Positions 39,501 through 51,500 of a stretch of DNA of 64,000 bases are shown here, piece after piece. Numbering within the stretch: position 1 is the stretch's first letter; every line of letters starts with the position of its first letter. The notes below the pieces were generated by a model. It was not told the DNA's origin and did not search any database. It saw nothing but the letters and a program-made list of their open reading frames with translations. Both the position numbers and the translations under genes were made by a program. This DNA comes from Planococcus citri (lineage: Eukaryota > Arthropoda > Insecta > Hemiptera > Pseudococcidae), in the NCBI RefSeq assembly GCF_950023065.1, contig NC_088677.1:30277230-30341229 (forward strand), written 5' to 3'.

Positions 39501-42500
39501 GGTTTTAAACAGTGACTGTCAAAAACACTGGTTTTAAACAGTGTCTGTCACTACCACTGGTTTCAAACAGTGTCTGTTTCAAACACTGGCTTTGAACACC
39601 TAGTGAGTTTTCGATTTTTTTTTAAAGGTGAATTCATGTTAAAAAAATCACAAGAATGTCCTTAAAGCCTTTGGAAATTTTTTTTAGTACTGAGTGACTG
39701 CTTGGTGAATCCTGGTAACTTCTGGTGACAAATTCACCAGAAGTCACCAAGTGAGTTTTCGATTTTTTCAAGGTGAATTCATGTTGAAAAAATCACGAAA
39801 ATGTCCTCAGAGCCTTTGAAATTTCTTTTCAGTACTCGGTGACTGCTTGGTGAATCCTGGTGACTTCTGGTGACAGATTCACCAGAAGTCGCCAAGTCAG
39901 TTTTGGACTTTTTATCAGCTGAATTTATGGTGAAAAAATCATCAGAATGTCTTAATGACCCTGGAAATGGTTTTCGGATATCTGATGACTCCTTGGTAAA
40001 TCCTGGTGACTTCTGGTGAATTCACCAAGTGAGTTTTCGATTTTTTTTAATACATATTTTTCACGTACCTTCAAAAAATTTCAAGAGATTGGAAACAAAA
40101 ACAAATTTATCGACTTTTCAAACTAGTTGAATTTGCTTTAAAATTTTCAAGAGATGAGCAAAACATAGAAATCAGACTAGGTACAACAGTAGTTTTCTGA
40201 TATACTTTTTCATAACCATGCCCAAAACACTGGCTCAATTTTGTGCTCAAACTTCTTCAAAAATCCTAAAAATCATTGAACCATTTAAATCTACTTTGAT
40301 CGGGTGCACGACAATTTCAAAAATCCCAAAAATCATTGACCCAATTGGTTTCAAAATTTTAAAGAAATGCTCAAAAAACATTTTCGTCAAGATTTTTGAA
40401 TTTCTCGCAAAATTTCGACTCATTTAGAGAGGTTGCAAGGTTACTTTTGAATACCTTCTATGTACAAAAATTGATTTTTACTCGAAACATAGGTGAATAG
40501 CTGATGGCTCCTTTCTCTGCACATTCAATAATTTTTCAGAGATAAGTATGTACTTAGCTACTTACGATATCAATAATCGAGGAACAGCAAATTCGGGTAC
40601 TCACCTGAAACAGAAAAATTTACAATACGTTAGATTGAACATTAGCAATAAAGTTTCAATATCTACCTACTAAAGGAGAGGGAAAATGAAGTTGGACTGT
40701 GGACTACAAGACGTGTAAGTGTGAAATTCAAATACTCATGAAATAGGTAGTGCTGTAACATAAATGCTCCATTAAGATGAAAATGAGACGCCAAAACGCC
40801 GCAAATCACCTCCTTATATGCCCCCTTCTCTTCAAAATAAATCAAAAATTCTCTCTCAGGACATTTGTTCGACCAATGATCATAAATATTAATTTTTGCT
40901 CCTTTGAAAAGCTCTCAACGAGTTATTGCCACCGGTGAGATATAATTGACCCCGGGCACATTTATCATTCGAACACGATTCTGAAACTTCGCGTGATCAT
41001 AATATTGGCCTTTGAAAGATCAACAACTAGGTATACAAGATGTTCAAACGATGCGATCTACCTACTAGGTTAATAACACGTACGAATAATAACCTAAGCC
41101 TATAGAAGAATGATGCTGGTCGCAATGTGCAGATTCACGCGATTATGAACAAATACTCACGTACCTCACACAAATGTCGCTAAACCAGTTGGGAGGTGGA
41201 TAATTTTGGTATTTTTACGATTTATTGCGACGCGGCGCGTATTAAAAAATGTACAATTTGAACACATCGCTGGGGTCAGGAATTCATTGTTGATTGGTAA
41301 AATATTCATGAGATGGAATCTGTTCATCGGCGCAAGAATTATAGTTCTGAACCAGTTTATAAGCAGTTCCTGTGTATCTATTTTATTATATATTTGCTCG
41401 TATTAAGTAAATTGATAACACGATTTTATTCTAAAACCTATAAATTTTTTCACATCGAAACTTTTACGACTATACTAATTCAACAAAATATTTATCCTGT
41501 GTTTCTTATAGGTATATAGGTACTCATTAATAAACCGTTTCATCGACTTTTCATTTTGATTAATTTGATTTTTCCTAAAAATTCGAGCCGAATACGAAAA
41601 TAAATAAAGTTAAGGGAACGATTAAATTAAAAAATTAGTTGAAGCAATTCGCGTGAATTATACAGACGAATATGTAAACTTGATTTGTTTACAACCGTGT
41701 TGAAGAAGGTCAATGCTTCCTTATGTAATTCGGACGACTTTATTGCCAATAAAAAAAAATACGCCGAGTTGCCATTTAAATAATGGAGCACTTTTTTTTA
41801 TACTGAATTTCACAACACTTTCATTTTCATCGAATTCGTCGAGCGACGCTTCCTTCACTGATACGGTATGGTCGTTTATCTAATGACCGTTCATTTTTTT
41901 TATTTATTAGTTTTTAAATCATCAGAATGATAAATAAAAAACTAATGTGATATTGATATAACTATACAAATACGAGTAAAATCAAGTGATCTTGGTCTAT
42001 GAGAAATACCGGAAGGAAAAAAACGGGTTATCTTATTTTTGTGTTTTAAATTAATACATTATAATATGGAGAGAGATGCACACGAGCATGCGTTTTCATT
42101 AAAAAATACCAATAAAATTCAGCGAAAATCTTCATTTTGAGTTGAAAGTTGCCCAGAAAAAATACTAGCTTCGGACAGTGGCGTAAGTAGGATTTTCTCA
42201 AGGGAGGGGGGCGGGCAAAACCGGATTATTAGGCATGAAAAATCGAAATTAGAGGTAATTTTCTGAAAACCTTCCGTGATGTGTGATGATTTCATGAAAA
42301 TAAACGTAAAATTTACCGAAAAAAATGGGTCCAAAAAACGAATAAAAACGTCTATTTTTGCATGTTTTATTTAAAATTTGCTCTCGCAAGGGAGGGCAAT
42401 GACCCCCTTCACCCCCCCTTGGCTACGCCACTGGCTCCAGAGGTGTCGCTGAAGTGGGAAAATGAAATCTCAAAGAGGATGCATTTTCAAAAAAAATCGC

Positions 42501-45500
42501 CCCTAACCTGTTTGAGAAAAAATGGCCCAGTTGTGAAAATTTTAAAGCTTTACATCAAGGCCATGGCCATCAAAATCCAATTATATCACTTCTTAGGGTT
42601 CTACTGAGTGCTTGAAAATTTGCAAATCGTTTATTTTAGGGTAAATTTTTATGATACTTTTCATCAATTTTAAATGAAGTTTTAAGCAAATGTTGCCAAG
42701 CCCACATCAATTTCAAGAAACGTGGTCAATTTTTTTGACAATTCAGTTATTTTTGTGCCCATTTTACAGTTTTTTTTAATACCGTCAAACGCCCTAATTT
42801 CGGACACAAGTTTTCAACTGAAGAAAAGTGTAAACAGTAAAAAAAATGAAACCGGGAATATATTTCTTACATTTGTAGGTACATTTTCTGGTAGAAAATT
42901 GCTCATTTTTCCTTTTGATTTTGTTCTTATCGATTAAATCCTTATATATTAAAAGATGTTTGAAGGAAAACCTTGATAGAGTCCGCCAGCCTTTTCTACT
43001 GAACCGATTTCAACAAATTTTTTTTTAAAACGTTCCTTTTAACGTGTAGATATGTCATCAAGAAAAAAAATCAAAAATTTTGAAATTAAGGGCCGAAAAC
43101 ATTGAAAAAACACGTTTTCTATTGTGTTTAAACAATAGAATTTCGAGTAGAAACCTTGATAGAGTTCGCCAGCCTTTTCTATCGAACCGATTTCGACAAT
43201 TTTTTTTTTCAAACGTTCCTTTTGACGTGTAGATATGTCATCAAGAAAAAAAATCGGAATTTTTCAAATTAAAGGCTGAAAAAATTGAAAAAACACTTTC
43301 TCTATTGTTTATAAATGCACGTATTACAATGCACACCGACAACAATACACTCAGAACGTTGCTATGTGGGCGTGTTTACAGCGGAGGGGTGTTGAGGAGG
43401 GAATGATGTTGTTTGTTGTGTTGCGAGTTACATTCATTGCTATAGTATTTTATTTTTTTCAAAACTGGAATGTGGTGTCTGTTAAAATAATAAGGAGAGG
43501 AGGTTCTACACTTGAGATCATTTTTGGGTTAGGATTTTATTTCAACAGCACAAATTTAAATGTTTAGTGGAACATTGTTTGTAAAAAAGTTAAAGTGAAG
43601 ATGGAGAAGGGTTCAGTACAGTGTAGCCAGAATTTTCTCAAAGAGAGGGCAAAACCAGATTTTTAGGTATGAAAAATCGAAATTAGAGGTAATGTAATGG
43701 AAACCCTTCGTAATGTATGATAATTTGTATGGAAATGAAGGTGCAATTACTGCTCAAGTGAAGTGAGAGCGAAAATTTGTTGAAAAAAAAAGGGTCGAAA
43801 AAACGAAAAAACGGTTCATTATTGCGTGCATTATTTCTAATTTTCACTCGCGGGGGGGGGGGCTCAAGTCACGTCCCTCTCTTAGCTAAGCCACCACTGG
43901 TAGGGTTTCTATACTTGGGATACAAATTTGACTATCCTACCTCAGATTTTCATTTAATAGGATTGAATTACTGCAGCATACTCACTACCTACTCATTTTA
44001 CAAAAATTTTAAACATTTTTCTACCCAATTTTACATATAGAATTTCAGAAATTTTACTCCTAAAAATGATGATACCTAATTATCAAGTCAGTAAGTATAC
44101 CAGAGTAATTCAATACCCCAAGTATAAATCTGAAGTGAATAGATGCAAGTTTTTTGAGAAAAAAAATGTCGTTAATTCATTGTAGAAATTGATAGAAATA
44201 TTGTTTAAACTTGAATTTTTTAAACATTGTACTTTAGAATCAGAGTAGAATTTGCTATTGACACATTTCAGCTGATTTGCATTTAGGAGCAGGGGCATGA
44301 GTTGAGTTGTTAAAAAAGTGAGCCCCGGAGGGGCGAGAGGCCTGAGCGAAGCGAGGGCCAGGGCGAGCAGCACGAGCGAAGCGAGTGCGCGAGCTATGGA
44401 GGCGGAGGTCGCGGAGCGACCTAGGGGGCGAAGCCCCCTAGTTTTCTTTAAAAACCTGATGTCCGAAATTAGGACAATTAACAGTACTTTGAGTCATCTT
44501 TTTTGCAGAAAAAAAAATTCAACAATGTTTCACACTCTACGCAAATTTTACGAAATCTTGTCCAAATTTTGAGATCTTTTATCAACTTTTGGTCATTTTC
44601 TCATTTTAATACGTTTTTATGCCATTTTACATACAAAAATTTAACATCATTTCATGAAATTTCACCAATTTTTATTTTTTAATTTTACAGTTTTTTGGAG
44701 ATATGTATTTCATGTACTTTTTGCAAAATTTCACTCAATTTTGTTAATAAGTATTTATAATTACTACATATTTAACTAATTTTCCATTTTTTTTTTCACA
44801 ATTCATTTGCTATTTGAGAACTTTTGCGGCATTTTACTCGAATTTATGAGCTTCTGAACTATTTTTGACTCCTTTAAGTGAACTTACAAGCAATTTTCGA
44901 TTGTTTTCAGATTTTAAGAAATTTTTTCAAAGTTTTTGGCAATTTTCTTTTAAATTCCATCAACTTCAACTAATTTTTTCTCTCAATTTTTTGTAATATT
45001 CCACTTTTTTTCCCCGTTGGAGCATTTTTGCAATATTTTTTTTTCAATTTTTACAGTATTTTCATCAATAATTTTCAATTATCTTGATAGCATTTTAGAA
45101 AATTTTCAAGAAACTTTGCTCAATGGTGCAGATTTTTTCATCAATTTACGGTAGGTCATTTTCAATAACTGGAAGGTTAATATTTAACATTTTTGGGTAT
45201 ACTTTTTGTATTTTTGACAAATTATCATTCAATTTTGAAAACATTCGAATTACCTATTTGATTATTTTGAATAATCCAAGCAAAATTTATGCATCATCCA
45301 AATTTTGAGAAATTTGGTCGTTTCCTAAATTGTTACCAATTTTTGGCAACTTCAGGTGATTTTTTAAAACCAATTTTACAGTTATTATGATATTTTATGC
45401 ATACCTATAAATTCATTTCTTGAACCTGCCTAATTAAACGTCGAGATCATCAGAATTTATTTTGACCTTAAGCCGTTATCGCCTCTCATTCCTATTTGTT

Positions 45501-48500
45501 TTTTCACATTTTTTTTTGATCATGCCAAATCCCTCCCTCCAGTACAGTAGACTCTCGATTGGTCGACTCCCGATTATCCGATTTTTGGTTCACCCAATCG
45601 AAAAAATGCAAAACAGTTGGTAGATTCTTTTCATCAGATTATAAACTTATTTAAGTATTTGAAGGGAAAAGAATTCTTGGAAATTGCTTATTTTCACTGC
45701 ACAATGATAATTCTGCTCAAAAAATTTTAATCAGCCACAGAGAATTTTTTCAAAATTCTATAAGAAGAGAAATAATGGCTTGAAAATATAAATGGCAAAA
45801 TATTGATAGAAAAATTGAAAAACAAGCTATTTCCGCGTAGTAAGTATACAGTAACATCAATGTAATGGGATCATACTCCTGATTTATGATTAAAATACTC
45901 GGAAGGTTTTTCCATCATGAGTAAGTCATATTTCCTTACCATCTGCAGTTGGAATTTGATAAATTTCGCAGGAAATTATTTCATTTCCAACGCTTTTTTG
46001 ATAGAGTACTATTTTTAAAATACGTAATTTAGGTTAGTAAGTGAATAAGCGAGATAATGAAGATATGACAAAATGATGTGGCTTATTCATAGAATATGAT
46101 AACTCGATGGTGAAGTCTCGGTGACTGATACACCGTATAAGCTCAAAGACGAACCTGCGATGAAACTTTGTTGAACAGAACATCTCAAACACTCACCCAC
46201 ACTGGCAGAATTCAAAACATATCTCGATACCAATACAAATCGAAAGACACTATAGTCAGAATTTATCAAACACACTATAGGTCGATAAGTGGTCGGTCTA
46301 GCACGATCTCAAAATATGTTTAACAGCTTTTGTACGTATTGAAAACATTTTGCAGTTTCATTACAAGAGATTGCACAGACAGGTAGGTATATCTGAGTAT
46401 CAAATAAAAATTCGTATTGCTTTCTCCGCGATATACTCGTATGTACTCGTACGTTGCAGCTGTAGCGCCAGGAGTAAGTACGAGTATATTGCAAATCGCC
46501 TTCGCCATGATCTCTGGGCTGATTTACGATCCGACTAAAGGGTTTTATTAGGTTGAATATGTAGTGTACTGTAAAGGTACATAAGGTAGTTGAATACTGC
46601 AGTATGCGACAAAGACGGACAATTCATATACCTAGCATAAGGAGGAATGCGCAGCTTATGATAACTAGTTTGTTGACCTAGCATTGCTTGGTGTACAGTT
46701 TGGAAAAAAAAAGTATCTTCGTTGTATCGGTATGATAATTGTTGTTAGCTGGTAAGCCGATCACGATTATAATAATTTTATTGAAAGTTCTTTTCGAATG
46801 CGAAATGAACGTGCGTATGTAATGGAATATAGAAAGAGAGACCGTCTCACACAGCATACGAGGAGGTATAGGTATGGTACCTATTGATTTGCCATCCTTC
46901 TTTTCTCTCTTCTTTTTTCGCCGCTCGATCAACAACTATCCTTTTATGTAATCATTTCCTTCGACTGAAGTAATGGAAGAAGTTTTAAAATATTAATTAG
47001 ATAGGTCGCTCGTCTTGGAATTTCATTGTTGGCTTTTTTCGCGCGCCGAGCGCCGAGTCAGCCGCGGTGGCGATGATGGGCCATGGATGGCGGCATCTTC
47101 TTCCAAAACTTCAAACCGGCTCTTACAAATCAACCGAAAAAACAATAACAATCGTAATTAGACGCTCGTTAAAATGAAACGAAGCTTTTCTTTTTGGATG
47201 CGAGGCGATGATGCGCATTACATCATTCTCTCGGAGTACATTCTTAACGTGGTTGTTGTTGTTGTTGTTGTTGTTGTTGTGATGAAACACAATGCGTGAT
47301 AAGGATCGTCAAATACATAGATACCTGTAACCTGCGTCATGTGATACACTTGACTCGTATGTGGTGATTCAATTCCATTTCACGATTAGACAATTGATTA
47401 CTAGGTTATCTCTTTTGTAGACGTAATGTAGTTTTTAGAATTTGGCACCATTGTTTCTATTCACGATCTTAGAACATTTAGTTCACGATTGTGCTAGAGG
47501 AGGCGTGACATTTTTCCTGGAAATTGCATTCCGGAAATTGGCACCAGAATAGTGGTGAATTTCGGCGAAAATGTGAGCGATTTTTCAACAAATGCCCAAC
47601 TATCTTGACCTGCCTAAACAAATATGTACTTATAACTTGCCCAACTAACGTATTAGGTGGACGAGTTGACGTATTTTCTATCTTTAATTATTTTCATAGT
47701 TCAATTGAAATAAATTCCTTAAATAGGGTCACTTTAGGAAAAAAAAAAGTTTTTCACAGTTGCGCCCCATTCAACGAAAATCCCCCCATCCCCCCATATT
47801 AGAAAGTAAATTTAAAAATTTGACATAATTTTAGAAATTTACTGATTTTTTTTTTTCAGTTTTTAAGAGTTGAACTTGATATCTAAAAGTCAACTGTAAT
47901 GTCGGTAGAAATTTCAGAAATTGACCATTTTTTTCAGTTTTTAAAAGTCTGACAGAATGTCAAGAATTCAGAGGAATTTGTTCCAAGTTCTGAATAGTTA
48001 AACCGTCAACCTCAAAAATAGCTTTGATTTCGGGGGAGGGGAGGTTAAAAGAAGTGGGGGGGGTTGAAATGCATCAAAATTGAAAAAACCAGTACTTTAC
48101 TCATTACCAAACATTTTTTCGCTAATACGTTCACTTTTCAGGAAAAAATTTAGGAAAAATTTGGGAGAATTTAAAGCACTCTCCACAGCCTTTTCTGAGT
48201 CTTTCATGCCCCAAATGAGAGTACTTATTCATCTCAATTGACTTGACCAAAAATTCTTGAATTTTTCAAATTTTCGAAATAATTTTCAAAAATTTTGTGG
48301 CACTCAATCTCTTATTCAAGTTTAGAGCTGAAAAATGAAATATTTAAAAATGAAGGAAGTACTGATTTTTGAAATTTTGGATATTCAACTCCCCTCCTTA
48401 GGCTGCTCCAACTCTAAGACATTTATATCCCAAAGAAAGAGCATAACCGAGTAAAATAGGTGATTTGGCCTTATCCTCGGATTTTGAAAGGGTCATTCCA

Positions 48501-51500
48501 CGTCAATTCGACCAAAAAGTGGTCAGGGGGGGGTTGGCGATTTATTTGAAGTTTTTCCTGTGTGAAAGACCTTTCGAAAGGCCAATGGCGCAGACCGCAG
48601 CCCTCTAGCCCTTTTTTAAAGGCTACTAGGGGGTGTCAAAGTTTTCAGTGAACTTGAAATATCATCCATTTCAGCAGTGGATAACTCGATAACCGCAACA
48701 CCTACCAAAATGGAACTTTTCCCAATAGTTAGAGGTTTTGGAAGGTCTTTTGGTGATATCATAAAAATCAGTGTTGCCACTTTTTTTTCGTACGAAAAAT
48801 TAGCTCGAAAAGTTTCAAAACGTAGTTTTCATATCGTTCCGACTCAAAAATTCTGAAAAAAATATATTATGAACAACTCTTTTCAAGCTGAACAACATAT
48901 TAAAAAATTAGGATGGCGTTATTTCGTAAAGTCGATTTTAAAATATTGAAAGTTTGCAAAAAAAATGAGATTTTTTTATTTAAAACATGAAAAAAAATTT
49001 TGATTGGTGAAATTGACCCATTTGGCCCCTATTTTTACGTATCCGTTGGAAAAGTTGAAAAAAACGTTTTCACTCGACAAAATGAACTCATCACTGAAAA
49101 AATCAAAATTCGAACAAATTCAATTTTCAATCCCAAACATCAAAAAAAGTTTAAATTTATTCAGTTGTTTCATTTTGGCCCCTTTCTAAAGTATTTCATG
49201 AAAAAGTTGATAAAAATCACACTCATAGGAAAAAAATTAAAATTCGTCCAGTTTGGCAGTTTTTACCAGATTTTTTTCGAACTTGCAGGATTGTTAGAAG
49301 GTACCGAAGGCTTTGTGAAAATTTTTTGAAATCGCGCATTTACAGCTTCTAAACGGCATTTTTGGTCACTTCTTCCAGAGGTGCAAAAATGAAAAAAATA
49401 TAATATGATGTATCTCATCTAAGTGCACAACTTATATTTTTTTCAGAATTTTTTATACGGATGGAAGACCTTCAAAAACGCAAAAAAACTGCCTTTTTCA
49501 CGATTTTTCCAGCCTAAATTGGTCAATTTTTTCTAAAAAAAATTTCTCGCAGTATATCATGAAAAACGTTCAACTACACCATTATAACCTGAATTTGTCA
49601 ATTTTTTCTATGTTTAGGTAATCATTTTTACGAAGGAAATTGAATTCCATGATTTTGGGAGCTCCTGAACCCCTTTCCGGATCACCCAAGTGTCCTAAAT
49701 TCATGTCTAGACAAATATCCACTCGAAATAACATCATATTTATTGCAATTTCAGAAAAATTAAAAATCTTTGATTTTTTTTTTTGAGTTACATGATTGTG
49801 GTGAAAGCATTTTTCCAAACTGAAAAAACTTGACTTTGACGAAAATAGTTATGATTATCTTCAAAAATTAATGCTTGAAAAAATATAAATTTTAACCAAC
49901 AGTCGCAGATTTTTAAAAATGTCGTCTAAATAAATCAAAAGAAGCACAAGAGTGGATAATCTGAGTTTGGCTACCAAAATTTATCATAGCTTTGCTTTTT
50001 TCGTAAATATTTTCAAATCGAAAAATTCTTTTCGAAAGTCAAAAAACTGTCGTGATTTAATATGTATGATTCATGAGGTCTAAAATGTAAATCCAATTTC
50101 AACAATCAACCTGATGAAATTTTCACGTTTTTCATGAGCCAAATTTAAACTCATATAAAAATGGTAAAAAATTCAAAAAATTGAATTCAATATTTGTTTC
50201 AATCAAAATAAGACCAATTTTATTTGCTTTTTTTGTAAAACCACGGAAAACTGAATAGTGGAAAATCGATAAACTGATTTCAAAAATGTGTGTTCAATTC
50301 TCTTGGGACACTCTATGCACGAGCTGGAAAAAAATTTCATCCTCGTAAGAAGCGATTCTAATGAGAACTTCAATACCTTTGGAATTGCATCATCTTCACC
50401 CAATAAAAAACCAGTAAGGATTTACCGAACACACTACACACATAAGTAAACAAACCGAAATATCGTGTGCTGAAATCTGCAATCGAATATGTACCTTTAC
50501 CAATCAATCCATTCAGCAATCATCGCATTCCAACACTTGTTGAACAAAAGGCCATCTTACGTATACACTTTCAAACATCGAAATTTCTCTTCTCTTCACG
50601 AAGCCAGAGCCAGAACCAAAGAGCCAAAGACCAAACAGCCACACAGACAGAAGACGAACGATCTCAGCACTCAGCAGTGTATTCGACAGGAAATTCTTAA
50701 TCAAAGGTAACAACCAGTCTGTTACTCACGTATTTTCCAAATGGGAAAAAAAAGGAGAAGAAGAAGAAGTAACCACCTCCGCGAGATGGAATGCTCTGCG
50801 TCTAATTTCAGACTACGCGACTACAAAGTTTTTAGTCTCATCCCTGGAACGAGTTCGGAACTCGGCGCCGCACGCCGGAAACCAGTCATCCGCAGTTATT
50901 CGTATACACATAGGTACTATAAAAACCTCGATGGTACAAAAAAAAACGTATTATTAACACAGTATAGTAAGGTATACAGGACTATAGAACAGATACAATA
51001 CTGGAAAACCGTATAAAAGTGAAACCATATCGCATTTACCTACGTATTGTCCTTCTTTCAAGTCTTATTTGAGCACCGTAAAGGTACAAATATTTCTTGG
51101 TTGTCGTAAAAGTCACATTTGATAGAATCACTGCTTTTTTCCATTCTTTTTCAGTCAGGTGTATTCTTTGGAGAGGAAAAAAAAGAAGAATGAACGCTAA
51201 CTCAATAAAGGAATAGGTTGTAAAAAATTCTCAAACAAACTGGTTTCGCTGTCTAAAGAATTAGGTAGTCTTCGGCGACGTTCTCCCGCATCTCCTGCAC
51301 CACCTCCTCGCCGGATGTCGCGCATACGTACTCTCTGGAATAGGTTAATTTGTAAATTTGGATTTATTCCAAAATTTTTTATGTATTCGAAAGATGAACT
51401 CTGAAAACTCGCAACGTCGCAAAAGTAAATAACGCTCTGGCTCTGTCATTGTTTATCGTGCAAATTTCCGCCATAGATGCAGATGCCATTTTCAAGGTTG

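Larger units (their letters stand above)
42939..44441 (+). mobile_element. Candidate non-autonomous Helitron
   Basis: 5' end TCCTTATATATTAAAA, preceded by A; 3' end in a GC-rich hairpin cluster finishing CTAG, followed by T. That is the 5'-TC...CTRR-3' structure inserted between A and T expected of Helitrons. It carries an internal 183-bp tandem duplication, a nested hAT-type MITE (43619-43899) and no Rep/helicase gene. The CTAG is part of the last stem itself rather than about ten bases past it, which is atypical, so the 3' boundary is uncertain. Confidence 0.45.

Noticed and set aside
39308..39508. Open frame of 66 codons with repeated Cys/Leu/Phe motifs
   Set aside because: It is a translation of the 29-bp satellite and has no independent coding evidence.
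36681..39590. CRISPR-like array of 29-bp repeats
   Set aside because: The units are directly contiguous with no unique spacers, lie in a eukaryotic intron and show higher-order periodicity; this is a satellite.
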